From positions 689,000 through 752,999 of the forward strand of contig JACJZV010000002.1 in assembly GCA_020635395.1 (NCBI GenBank): a stretch of 64,000 nt of DNA, read 5' to 3'. Below the pieces are notes generated by a model. That model worked only from the letters and a program-made list of their open reading frames with translations. It was not told the DNA's origin and did no database searches. A program made the position numbers and the translations under genes. This document shows positions 36,428 to 45,717 of this stretch, one piece after another. This DNA is from Flavobacteriales bacterium (GTDB taxonomy: Bacteria; Bacteroidota; Bacteroidia; NS11-12g; UBA9320). How positions within the stretch are numbered: position 1 is the first letter of the stretch; each line of letters begins with the position of its first letter.

Positions 36428-36952
36428 ATGTCAAAATCAATTAAGATAGCACTTTATTTTTTTGTTCTCTTGGAGTTTCTTCATCTTGGCGGAATTTTTA
36501 TATTGAAAAAAATACCAATATATGGGCCGACGGATTTCAAAGATGTTTTTGTGATACCCCTTGTATTGTCAATAGGTTATTATTTCTTGCTTTTAGTTAA
36601 GTGGAAAATCAACAAGGGAGTGCTTTTAGGAACATTGCATATAGTGCTTTGGTCAACCATCTTAATTATCAGCTACATATCTACAAAACCTAAGAATTGC
36701 ATTGACTGTGAGTCAGCTGAATGGTTTCTGGAAGGGATAACGGGACTTATTTGCTCACTATTCTTAATCTTAAAACATTCAATTTCTCAAATATCGATGG
36801 GGTCGGAAGCTAAATATGCAGTGGAAACCTTCCTGATTAATCTTCTCTTAGTCGGGTTCTACCTATATATTATTGCAAACCTTGCAAAATATATTGAATT
36901 AAAAATCAATATTCACTTCCTTACAGAAAATAAGGGCACAAACTCTAAGTAG
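36428..36952 (+). CDS. Orphan polytopic membrane protein of unknown function
   Basis: 174 aa with about five hydrophobic segments (about 6-25, 38-60, 66-86, 98-115 and 134-155). It contains CIDCESAEWF in a loop, a possible Cys pair. No family recognised. The ATG is 8 nt after the attC-like palindrome. The AT-rich composition resembles the two preceding island genes. The following 190 nt hold short hairpins (GGCGGCTCTCGCC, AAGTGCAGCTTGCACCTT) and no gene. Confidence 0.6.
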   Translation: MSKSIKIALYFFVLLEFLHLGGIFILKKIPIYGPTDFKDVFVIPLVLSIGYYFLLLVKWKINKGVLLGTLHIVLWSTILIISYISTKPKNCIDCESAEWFLEGITGLICSLFLILKHSISQISMGSEAKYAVETFLINLLLVGFYLYIIANLAKYIELKINIHFLTENKGTNSK

Positions 36953-37144
36953 AAATTGAAGGTAAAATAAAATTGCTCTAATCAAGTAGGCGGCTCTCGC
37001 CATAAATGAGGTGAATAAACCTCTCGCACCATCTTATCCGAGCTTCCTCCCCAGGCGAACAAGTGCAGCTTGCACCTTTCTTTGTGCAACGGGTGGCTAA
37101 AAATTTTTCGACAAACCACTGATATTATCATTACCCTTGCCGAA

Positions 37145-38287
37145 CTAAAACTTAAACAACTTCAAATATTGGTCAAACACAAATATTCGATTTCGGTTTT
37201 GCCCGGTCATTTCTTCAAGAATAGAGGCTTGAACAAAATCGTTTACCATATCGTTGGCGGCTTTATAACTCAAACCCAACAATGTCTGAACTTGAGTTAC
37301 TTGAATTATTGGGTTTTTAAAAAGTTGATGCAACAGCAGGTTTGCATTCGCTGCTTTTTTGCCAAACTGTTTTGGCAGTCCTATTTCTAAACTTGTTTTT
37401 AGCAAAAGTATTGACGAAAGCGTTTCTGTTGCGTTTTCTGCAGTTTCTGCCACCCCGACCAAAAAATATTTAAGCCACTGAATCATATCATTTTTGGTTC
37501 GCACAAATGTGAGATTGTCGTAGTACAAACCTTTGTTTTTTTCGAAATATGCTGAGAGATACAGCAGTGGTTTTTCTAAAATTTTTTGTTCTATTAAAAA
37601 TAGGGTAATGAGCAATCGGCCAATCCGCCCGTTTCCGTCTATAAAAGGGTGGATGGTTTCAAACTGATAATGAGCAATTCCAATTTTTATCAATGCGGCA
37701 ATTTGATTTTCGTCGTTGTTCAAAAATTTCTCTAAATCACCCATTAACTCTGGTATCAAATCCTGACTTGGAGGAATAAATACCGCATCTAACAAGCTGC
37801 TGCCGCCAATCCAATTTTGACTGCTTCGGTATTCTCCTGGCATTTTATTTTCACCTCTTACGCTGGTAAGAAGGCTTTTATGAGTTTGTTTAATAAGCCG
37901 AGAAGAAAGCGGAAGACTGCTTAGTTCTTCAATTGCCTGATTCATGGCTTGTATATAGTTGTTTACTTCTCGCCAGTCATTTTTTCTTTCGGGTGCGATA
38001 TCATTTTCATCCAATAAGGCTTCGTCCATTTGTGTTTGAGTACCCTCTATTCTGCTTGAAACCACGGCCTCTTTGGTAACGTGCAGTTGGATAAACAAGT
38101 CAATATTCGGAACTAACCTTGCAAAAGAGTTAAGCTCCCCCAATTTAATTGCAGCCTTTTCAAGTAATGTGTTTATTGTTTGATTTTCCCATTTCCAAGA
38201 ATTGTTTATAAGAGATGGTGCAAAAAAACGATACCCTGTAGGATGCTTTTGATACAATCCGGCATGAAAATTCTCTAATACAATCAT
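37145..38287 (-). CDS. Fic family protein (AMP-transferase type) with inhibitory motif and C-terminal winged helix
   Basis: ATG 38287 is preferred over 38317 (MIVLENFHAGLY is the usual family start). The Fic core HPFIDGNGRIGRLL (about 210-223) matches HxFx(D/E)GNGRxxR, so the catalytic His is present. An N-terminal inhibitory helix SSRIEGT (S/T-x3-E-G/N, about residue 57) marks class II self-inhibition. The C-terminal part (about 315-380, ITQVQTLLGLSYKAANDMV-like) is a winged helix-turn-helix, as in SoFic/BT2513-like proteins. Two identical palindromes upstream suggest autoregulation. The target protein is unknown. Confidence 0.9.
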   Translation of the reverse strand: MIVLENFHAGLYQKHPTGYRFFAPSLINNSWKWENQTINTLLEKAAIKLGELNSFARLVPNIDLFIQLHVTKEAVVSSRIEGTQTQMDEALLDENDIAPERKNDWREVNNYIQAMNQAIEELSSLPLSSRLIKQTHKSLLTSVRGENKMPGEYRSSQNWIGGSSLLDAVFIPPSQDLIPELMGDLEKFLNNDENQIAALIKIGIAHYQFETIHPFIDGNGRIGRLLITLFLIEQKILEKPLLYLSAYFEKNKGLYYDNLTFVRTKNDMIQWLKYFLVGVAETAENATETLSSILLLKTSLEIGLPKQFGKKAANANLLLHQLFKNPIIQVTQVQTLLGLSYKAANDMVNDFVQASILEEMTGQNRNRIFVFDQYLKLFKF

Positions 38288-38328
38288 TTTGCTTCCAAGA
38301 TTGGAGCAAAGTAACATAAAAATTTTTA

Positions 38329-38400
38329 TATTTTACTTTAAGCCCATCAAAGTAAAATAAGAATTTTTATATTTTACTTTAGTAGCATAAAAGTAAAATA
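38329..38400 (-). promoter_or_regulatory. Two identical operator palindromes upstream of the Fic gene
   Basis: TATTTTACTTT N9 AAAGTAAAATA occurs twice, at 38329-38359 and 38370-38400, with perfect 11-bp arms, equal 9-nt spacers and centres 41 bp apart, about four helical turns. The left arms lie inside a 20-bp direct repeat (38321-38340 and 38362-38381). The Fic protein's own winged helix is a natural candidate binder. Confidence 0.75.
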
Positions 38401-38605
38401 TACCGACCTTTAGCCGCAATTGGAAATATTGGCTGTTTTTAACCCCGTCAGTATTTCCCGAAGGGGACTCTTGATGACCTTAAAACACTTCGAAATACTT
38501 AACCATCACTTCTTTTTATGAAGTTTTTTAAATTTGCCGTTAGAGGCACTTGTGAAAAAGGACTTCTATGGAACGGAGACGTATTAAAAACATCTGGCTT
38601 AAGGA

Positions 38606-39031
38606 ATGAACAAATTAAAAATCATATTTTTAAGTGTAATAATTACTCCTCTAATGATTTTAATTATCTATTTGCTTTGGAGTTATAATTACTACAAACC
38701 TGGAGAAAATGACTCATTCAATTTGAAAGTTGGTGAGGAATTTTCTGTTAAACTCTATGAAAATCCTTCAACGGGATATTCTAATTGTGTGTTGAATGAA
38801 AATTCTGTTGGTTGTATTGAAAAAGTCAAACAATACTATGAACCTGACTGGAATCCATTTAAACAGGATGGAAAAGGCGGAGAGCTAATATTAAAATTTA
38901 AGGCAGTGAAAACAGGAATCGATACCATAAGAATAAGCAAATGTCCGACAGGCAGGGAACACAAAACTTGTAAAGATTACAGTGTAAATTCCTCTCAAAT
39001 TGATAATGAATTTTATGTTTTGGTGGAATAG
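38606..39031 (+). CDS. Membrane-anchored chagasin-like protease inhibitor (family I42)
   Basis: 141 aa. One N-terminal membrane helix (about 5-27) and an extracytoplasmic domain carrying LYENPSTGY, the NPTTGY-type loop that chagasin inserts into papain-family active sites, plus DGKGGELILKFKA, matching the second conserved loop and strand. Four Cys may form disulfides. The domain is short but complete. It is isolated, after a 200-nt gap with no gene and followed by a hairpin TGCATC/GATGCA. The target protease is not evident; the caspase-like gene is not papain-like. Confidence 0.75.
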   Translation: MNKLKIIFLSVIITPLMILIIYLLWSYNYYKPGENDSFNLKVGEEFSVKLYENPSTGYSNCVLNENSVGCIEKVKQYYEPDWNPFKQDGKGGELILKFKAVKTGIDTIRISKCPTGREHKTCKDYSVNSSQIDNEFYVLVE

Positions 39032-39138
39032 AAGGTGACACTATGAGATAACCTTGAGCAGCACGTTAATGCATCTTTCGATGCAGGTCAGCATTATTTA
39101 GGGTTAGTCATGAACAATTTTTCTCTACTTCCCTTCAC

Positions 39139-39168
39139 AAAAAAATGCCAAGTCTCCCGACTTGGCAT
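39139..39168 (-). terminator. Rho-independent terminator of the alpha-2-macroglobulin gene
   Basis: Minus strand: 10-bp perfect stem ATGCCAAGTC/GACTTGGCAT, 4-nt loop, then seven T. It lies 45 nt after the stop codon. Confidence 0.85.
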
Positions 39169-39212
39169 GTGACTAAATAAAAAGGTACGAAGTAATATTT
39201 AAAAAAAATTTG

Positions 39213-42200
39213 TCAGTTAACGCCCGCTGCCAGTTTGTTTACCACCTCTACCCATCCGCCCGGCTCGGTGGCCAGCACACTGTGGTCGTACATATTTTCT
39301 ACCGAAATGGTTGGTTGAAAAAAGGTGCCGTTGTAGGTGGCTGTTAGCGGAACTTCAATGGTTTTGCTCAAATCTCTGTTCAAATCGAAATAGGTGTATA
39401 TCCTGTCATCTTTGATGTCTTGATAATCCACCCCTTCCAAATCACCAAACATGCGGTTGTTTTGTATTTCCCAACCCGCCGGAACCATAAAACTCAATGC
39501 CAAATCTCGCTGCTCCATGTAGCTTTTGTTTTGCACTGTTATTCGGGCTTTAAACTCTGTCCCTTTCGGAATTTTATTTGGGTCGAGCCGATTTCCTTCA
39601 TAATCAAAATAGGCCACATTTAGGCTCATTTTATTGCTGATTTTGGTAGTGTCGGCTTGCATTGGCACATACGATTTTACCACTCTTACAAATAACATAT
39701 TCGACCCCGTGTTGCTTATTTCCAACGTTTGAGTCGTTCTTGCTGCATTATTAGCCAACACCTTGCTGTACATCGGTTTGGCGGTTGCTATTTTATCAGA
39801 ACTATTTTGATGATTAACCACAAATTTCATTTCGCCGGTAGCGTTGTTTTTCCTGTAATATTTCTGAATTGCAATTAAACTGTAGGCGGTTTCTTGGGTG
39901 CTAAGCCAAGAGCTGGATGCCAAACTTTTTGCAATTTCTTTGGCCAACATGCCTGACTGATTTTCCTTGTTTAAAAGTGTCAACGTCTCCAAAATCATGG
40001 CTTTATCCCTTAATTCCGAGCCATAGGTGTAGCCATGCGAAGCATATTTATTCGGGGTTATTTCCACCTGATTTATTAAATTTTGAGCCACTTCGGGCAT
40101 TCCGGCAATAGCATAAGCAGCAGCCAATCTCCATTTGGCAGTACCACTCAAGTTGGGCATTTCTCTAAAACGATTCATTGCCGCTATTTCAGGCTTTCCG
40201 TTTAGTGCCAGAGTGTAAAGTCTGTAGGCTTGTATCAACTGGGCGGATTCATCGGTGGAGTTATAACTTATGGCTCGATCTTTTTGATAGTTTGCCCAGT
40301 TTTTCATAAAATTGGCATCCACCTGATAGCCTTTATCTTTGGCCAATACCAAAAAATGACCGGCATAGTTTGTTCCCCATTCATTTTCGGTGGATGCCCC
40401 CGGCCAATAACCGAATCCTCCGGAGTTGGTTTGAAACAACTTTAGTCGTTGAATGGCAGCCTGAATATTTTGAGAAGCCTTTACTTGCTCATTTTCTGTT
40501 AAGCTAAGCAATTCATTTACAAATAGTTGTGCAAAAACGGAACTGGTGGTTTGCTCCACACAACCATGCGGATAGCGTAGCAACTCATTTAGTCTGTGGT
40601 TTAAATTTAATGGCGGCAAGGCCGATACCTCCACAATGGCCATATTGGTGCCATCAATACCCGAAAGTTGAATTTGTGTACTTAATTTTTTGCCTTTTTC
40701 CAAGGCAAATTCTTGCACGTCTGTAACCCGTGGGTTTGGTGTTCTTATCTCAATTTCTATTGTTTGTGTGGCTATTTCGTTTCCATATTTAGCTGTTATT
40801 TCCACTTTGGCAATACCCACCTTTTCGGCCACTCTGGCTTTAAAGAAAACGGTTTCGTCTCCTTGTTGTGCAAAATCAATGGTTTTAGTAGTGCTTCCAT
40901 CAATCGTAAGATTATTGGATACTTTTACATCTACTTTCACTTGCTTTTTACCCTCTGTTATAGCAAAAACCGTGGCCGGAATTTCAATACTCTCCCCCGG
41001 ACTAATTACCCGTGGCATGGTGGCCAGCACCATAATGGGTTTTTTAACCTTTACCGATTTCTCGGCTTTCCCATAGGCATTTTCTTGTCGTGCAATTACC
41101 ATTACTCGCACAGCACCAATATATTCCCCCAACTGCAATCCGTGTTTTACAGATTGACCAGGGTTTAAATGGAATGGCCCTAAAAACTTTACAGTGGGTT
41201 TAAATCGATTGGCTTTGTGTGCCGATTCATCTAATGCTCCGGCCTCGTCTCCTCCTACACTCAACACATTGCCGTATTTGCCGGCATAGCCACCCATCAC
41301 GTCATCATACAAATCCCAAGTTTTAACTCCCAATGCCTGTTTTTGATAGAAATATTCCCACAAATCGGGGGTTGAAAAATGTGTCAAATCCAGTAAACCT
41401 TCATCCACTACCGCCAATGTATAAGTCATTGCCTTTCCATTTTTTTCGCTTACCGTTATATTTTCTTTTCTGTCCGGTCTTATTTCGTCTTTTACCGTCA
41501 AAACAGGGTCGAGGTGTGTATTTTTGTCTTCCACACTAATGGGTAAAATTCCATAAAGTCGCATGGGCAAGTCGTTCTCTTCATTTTTATAGCTCTGCAA
41601 ATAGCTGACATGCACATATACATTAGGAGCCATTTCTTTGGTAGTTTTAAACGTAAAATGACTTTCTCCACTGCTACCATCCACCCAAAACTTTTTCAAA
41701 ACCGATGTGCCATTTTCGATACACACCAAAGCCTTGCCAGAGCTGCTGCTTGGTATGGTTATTTGCACCGTTTCATTGGTGTTATATACCGTTTTGTTGC
41801 TCGATAATTCGATGGTTTTGGCTTGATCTGTTTTATTTCGATTTGTTCGTCGCCAATAAGGATAATCCACATAAAACAACGAGGAACTTGTGTGGTTTGA
41901 TTTTAAATCTTTTACCACCATAACAAACCGACCCCAATTTGGATATGGCAGTTTGAAAGGAACATTTGCAATACCGTTTGAAGCAGTCGTTAAAACAGTA
42001 TCTATCGCGGGCATCAAACTGTTGGATTGCATGTAGGCAGTGGCATCGCCATTGTTATCCCACCACCATCGCCAGTCAATTTTATACACCTTCACTTCCA
42101 GCTTTGAACCACCAATTGCATCACCTTTGTTAGATACATTGGCTATTCTAAAAACATACTTTTTGTCGGTTTCCAACCATGTATCATCATCCGTTTCGGG

Positions 42201-44675
42201 CATTTCCAAACCTGCATAACTGTCGAAAGCCATGAACGGATAGGTGGCATAATCCTGACTAAAATTGCCTCCTTTTTCGAAAACTTTGGTAAGCAAATCG
42301 ACATTTAATGTGCCATTACTCCGTTCGTTTAGTTGCATTTTTGGTGCAAAAACCACCTGCCCGTTTTCGTCCAAATTACCTTCCGAAAGCAATACTTCTT
42401 CTGTATTTCGGGCCTTTGTAAAATCCTCAAAATTGAATTTTTTAAATTTCTCGAAAATGGTTTTTGTTGGTCTAATTCTCGCCTTCACGTTATACGCCAA
42501 TCCCGGCGATTTTGCTCCGTGCAGCCACTCTGAAGTAATGGTAATCTTGTTTTCTTTGCCCCTTTGCAGTACGTCATTCAATACCGCTATTTTTAATTTT
42601 AACCTATTTGGTTTAACGGTTTCGATGGCCAATGTTCGGTAAAATGATTTTCCGCCAACGGTTACTTTGGCCGAATAATTTCCGGTGATGGCCGAGGCCA
42701 GTGTAGCTGTTCTAAAATCATAAATTGAGCCTACCGAGTGGATTTTCACACTTTTCTTTATTACCTGTCCATGAGGGTTTGACAATTCAAAAGAAACGGG
42801 AACATTGGCAGGTAGTTGGTTGTTTTTGTCTTCCAAAACAAAGCAGACATAGATGCTATCTCCGGGTCGCCACACACCTCTTTCAGTATAAATTTTCCCA
42901 TTAAATCCTTCATTTATTACCCCGTCAACTTCAAATTTGGAGGTGGAATTATTTCTTCCGTCGGAAATTTTTAAATACCCTTTTTGTTTACCACTTGAGG
43001 CCATAACTAAATAAGCATCGTCGGTATTTCCCACAGTGGCCATACCCATTTGGTCGGTGGTAGCCGATTTTAACTTGATGTTTTGGTAATCAAAAAATTC
43101 CACTTTTACATTGGCCATTGGCTGTGCTGAAGCAAGATTATTTACAAACACATGGGTTTTACCGTCATTTCCTTTTTTGGCAATTATACCCACATCCGAT
43201 GCCAAAATATTTCGTGCAACTGCTCCAGAATAATAAAACGAATTATCGCAGGGGTAATAATTAATCAGGTTGTAATTGTTGCCGCTGTAGTAGTGATAAT
43301 ACATGGCATCATCGTCTATTGCATGGTCTTCTTCCCCTTCCGAACATTCAAAAAAAGTGTAGCTTCTTCTAAAACCAATCATCACTCGGTAGATGGCTCC
43401 AGGCTCTTTTTGAATGTATTTATTGATGTTTAGCGTATATCGAACCCATTCGTTTTCGAGTGGTTTTTTGTTTTGATTTAATTCTACTTTGCCTTCATAA
43501 ATTAATTTCCCTACTCTTTTTAGCTCGCCATTTTCTTCCAAATCGTTTATCTGCAAAAACTGCGGTATGTTTTGTTCATGAATTCTGAAAATCCAAACAT
43601 CAACGGCTTTTAAGCCCATTGCTTCAAACGGGAAAACTACTCCTTTGGCATCTGGCACAATGGTTCCGGCACCTACCATGCGAAGTTTGGGTTTGGGTTT
43701 TTCGAAATATACTTCTCGTATCAAATCGTTTTGCAATGTTTTTCCCGCATAGTTTTTTATGGATTTGATAAATTTTAACCTATGTTCTCCTATCAACCCT
43801 TTTTGAGGAAAAATGGTCATTTTGTTTCCATTTACTTCATAATTTTCAATCGACTGACTATCGAGTTCTACCAACCCAATAAAACTTTGCATTTCGCTCA
43901 AACTTTCCGAAAAAAAGACATGTATTTTTTGGTCGGGTTCATTAATAATTTCTACTGTTTCCACACGGAAAATGCCCATACCAGGCACCAACACTTCGTT
44001 TTTTAGTTGCGTTGCACACTCCATTGGTTTTCCGTTTAGCTCCAGTATTACTTTACCCATCTCTGACCCTCGTTCTAAACTATCTATTTCAAATCGAAAT
44101 TTTTGACTGCCAACCTCATACCAGTCAATTTTTTGACTTTTTCCTTTGTATTGTGCAGTTAAACATTGCTTTATTGTTTCCAGATTTTCATCATCACTTG
44201 TGGTAATTTCTCCGGTTAATTTTCGCAATTTGGGGTTGTTGTCAGCATAGGTTTGCAAACCACTTACGTGAAGGTTTATTTCTGGTTTTTTTGTTTCGAA
44301 CCTAAATGGAAAACGCTTCAGGTCTCTTTTTACATTTTTGATTTCACCATAATGAAAAACGGCTTGATAAACAGTGCCTCTTTTGAGCTTTTCATTGGGT
44401 TTGAATACAATGGTTCTATTATTCCGCCATTCGGCAGTACCTTTTATTGTCGGTTCAAAATCGAATAATTCTGTGGGTTTTATTTTGTCCTTTTTATTGT
44501 CTTTTACGGCTTCGTTCAGAACAATGATTATTTCCGCATCGCGTTCAACAAAACCTGTGGTGTAGGCCGATATGTGATTAATAAACTCAGGGTTGTAAAC
44601 CGGAAATTTTTTAGAATTGGTGCAGGCCGAAAAAATGCCGACCAGCAATACGATAATTTGAATCTTTGAACGCAT
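39213..44675 (-). CDS. Alpha-2-macroglobulin-like lipoprotein with thioester
   Basis: 1820 aa, lipobox IFSAC. MG-type beta-sandwiches fill the first 1100 residues (e.g. YTERGVWRPGDSIYVCFVLE, GNYSAKVTVGG). The thioester motif is GCVEQ (CxEQ, about 1369), followed by an alpha/alpha-toroid (HGYTYGSELRDKAMILETL) and a C-terminal domain. Such proteins trap attacking proteases at the cell surface. E. coli and many Bacteroidota pair the gene with PBP1C (pbpC); no pbpC is adjacent here. The bait region is not recognisable. It has its own terminator. Confidence 0.93.
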   Translation of the reverse strand: MRSKIQIIVLLVGIFSACTNSKKFPVYNPEFINHISAYTTGFVERDAEIIIVLNEAVKDNKKDKIKPTELFDFEPTIKGTAEWRNNRTIVFKPNEKLKRGTVYQAVFHYGEIKNVKRDLKRFPFRFETKKPEINLHVSGLQTYADNNPKLRKLTGEITTSDDENLETIKQCLTAQYKGKSQKIDWYEVGSQKFRFEIDSLERGSEMGKVILELNGKPMECATQLKNEVLVPGMGIFRVETVEIINEPDQKIHVFFSESLSEMQSFIGLVELDSQSIENYEVNGNKMTIFPQKGLIGEHRLKFIKSIKNYAGKTLQNDLIREVYFEKPKPKLRMVGAGTIVPDAKGVVFPFEAMGLKAVDVWIFRIHEQNIPQFLQINDLEENGELKRVGKLIYEGKVELNQNKKPLENEWVRYTLNINKYIQKEPGAIYRVMIGFRRSYTFFECSEGEEDHAIDDDAMYYHYYSGNNYNLINYYPCDNSFYYSGAVARNILASDVGIIAKKGNDGKTHVFVNNLASAQPMANVKVEFFDYQNIKLKSATTDQMGMATVGNTDDAYLVMASSGKQKGYLKISDGRNNSTSKFEVDGVINEGFNGKIYTERGVWRPGDSIYVCFVLEDKNNQLPANVPVSFELSNPHGQVIKKSVKIHSVGSIYDFRTATLASAITGNYSAKVTVGGKSFYRTLAIETVKPNRLKLKIAVLNDVLQRGKENKITITSEWLHGAKSPGLAYNVKARIRPTKTIFEKFKKFNFEDFTKARNTEEVLLSEGNLDENGQVVFAPKMQLNERSNGTLNVDLLTKVFEKGGNFSQDYATYPFMAFDSYAGLEMPETDDDTWLETDKKYVFRIANVSNKGDAIGGSKLEVKVYKIDWRWWWDNNGDATAYMQSNSLMPAIDTVLTTASNGIANVPFKLPYPNWGRFVMVVKDLKSNHTSSSLFYVDYPYWRRTNRNKTDQAKTIELSSNKTVYNTNETVQITIPSSSSGKALVCIENGTSVLKKFWVDGSSGESHFTFKTTKEMAPNVYVHVSYLQSYKNEENDLPMRLYGILPISVEDKNTHLDPVLTVKDEIRPDRKENITVSEKNGKAMTYTLAVVDEGLLDLTHFSTPDLWEYFYQKQALGVKTWDLYDDVMGGYAGKYGNVLSVGGDEAGALDESAHKANRFKPTVKFLGPFHLNPGQSVKHGLQLGEYIGAVRVMVIARQENAYGKAEKSVKVKKPIMVLATMPRVISPGESIEIPATVFAITEGKKQVKVDVKVSNNLTIDGSTTKTIDFAQQGDETVFFKARVAEKVGIAKVEITAKYGNEIATQTIEIEIRTPNPRVTDVQEFALEKGKKLSTQIQLSGIDGTNMAIVEVSALPPLNLNHRLNELLRYPHGCVEQTTSSVFAQLFVNELLSLTENEQVKASQNIQAAIQRLKLFQTNSGGFGYWPGASTENEWGTNYAGHFLVLAKDKGYQVDANFMKNWANYQKDRAISYNSTDESAQLIQAYRLYTLALNGKPEIAAMNRFREMPNLSGTAKWRLAAAYAIAGMPEVAQNLINQVEITPNKYASHGYTYGSELRDKAMILETLTLLNKENQSGMLAKEIAKSLASSSWLSTQETAYSLIAIQKYYRKNNATGEMKFVVNHQNSSDKIATAKPMYSKVLANNAARTTQTLEISNTGSNMLFVRVVKSYVPMQADTTKISNKMSLNVAYFDYEGNRLDPNKIPKGTEFKARITVQNKSYMEQRDLALSFMVPAGWEIQNNRMFGDLEGVDYQDIKDDRIYTYFDLNRDLSKTIEVPLTATYNGTFFQPTISVENMYDHSVLATEPGGWVEVVNKLAAGVN

Positions 44676-44799
44676 AGCAAAACTCTTTTTTGATGGTTCA
44701 ATTTTAAAACCATGCGTTTTGCCAGTTGGCCAAATACTATTTACCGTATTGGCCTATTTATTTTTCGCATTAAAACATCAATTTTTTGGAAAAACGGAC

Positions 44800-45717
44800 T
44801 TATAGCCTTGATAAGCGTCCATTTCCGATGGCCTTTGATAGACCTATTTGAAAAAAAACATAACTATCTTTTACACTTGGATTTCCACGGCGAGAGCCAG
44901 CCGGATAGGCATCATTACCTCGGTAACTGAGCTTTGAAGCAAGGGTATTTTCGCTTCCGGTAAGTTTGTAAAAATCTGGATAATTACTGCTCACATCATC
45001 AATATAATCGGTGGTGGTGTATCGATAAACTGCCTCTAAAAAAAGAGTTGTTCGGCTGCTAAGTCCAAACCGAAATCCCCCACCTACGGGCAGGCATGCT
45101 GCCACAATAGAATAGGTTTTTGAATTGGGAATTAAACCCTGTCCTTCTGTACCCACCTGCCTAAGATTGTATTTTTTACCTTCGTATTTGGTGGTTGGGT
45201 TGTAATAAAAAAGTCCGGCACCCAAAGCCACATAATATTCCACAAAGCTCTTTTTATTATTAAATTTAAAATTTTTGTACCACAATCGGGTTTCGGCTAT
45301 AACCGATGCTTCGACAATGTTTGTAGAGAATTGAAGGTTTCGAGCGTGTTGCCATATTTTGGCCGACTTGCTGTCGTCTTGGTTAATGCGGGTATAGCTC
45401 AATTGGCTGTTTATGGCCAGCCAGCCCAAAATGTTTTGCTTAATACCAATGCGAACCACAGGCCGCAGGTTTTTCATATCAAATTCATCGGTTCCAAACG
45501 AAGCTCCACCAAGTTGTTTGCCACCCATATCGCCAAAATAATGACAAGTTCCAATTCCGTAAACTGCTTCTTTCTTCCATTTAAGGTAGGTGGTTTGAGC
45601 ATGGCAAACGCCCGATCCGCTTGCAAAAATTAGAAAAACACAAAGCGTGTTTTTACTAATTTCCCTTAAAAACCTTTTTTGTATAAACCTCACCCGACTC
45701 AAGAATAATTTGTACAA
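44800..45717 (-). CDS. DUF6089/PorG-like outer-membrane beta-barrel protein
   Basis: 305 aa. A long N-terminus ends in a hydrophobic signal (CVFLIFASGSGVCHAQ). The mature part begins with the family pattern IGTCHYFGDMGG (compare xYYxGDL), and repeated amphipathic strands end in an aromatic SYVFFQIGLSKAI, as expected of a barrel. PorG links the T9SS core ring to the outer membrane in Porphyromonas, but many DUF6089 paralogues exist, so orthology is unproven. The predicted start overlaps the upstream endonuclease-family gene by 62 nt; a shorter non-ATG start is possible. Confidence 0.65.
   Translation of the reverse strand: MYKLFLSRVRFIQKRFLREISKNTLCVFLIFASGSGVCHAQTTYLKWKKEAVYGIGTCHYFGDMGGKQLGGASFGTDEFDMKNLRPVVRIGIKQNILGWLAINSQLSYTRINQDDSKSAKIWQHARNLQFSTNIVEASVIAETRLWYKNFKFNNKKSFVEYYVALGAGLFYYNPTTKYEGKKYNLRQVGTEGQGLIPNSKTYSIVAACLPVGGGFRFGLSSRTTLFLEAVYRYTTTDYIDDVSSNYPDFYKLTGSENTLASKLSYRGNDAYPAGSRRGNPSVKDSYVFFQIGLSKAIGNGRLSRL

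Noticed and set aside
36960..37070. Short hairpins after the 36428-36952 gene as a third attC-like site
   Set aside because: The stems are short and unrelated to the two palindromes upstream; no GTT-box or conserved arm was found.
33635..39212. Integrase, prophage or transposase gene in the accessory island
   Set aside because: All frames were considered; no recombinase or phage motif is visible.
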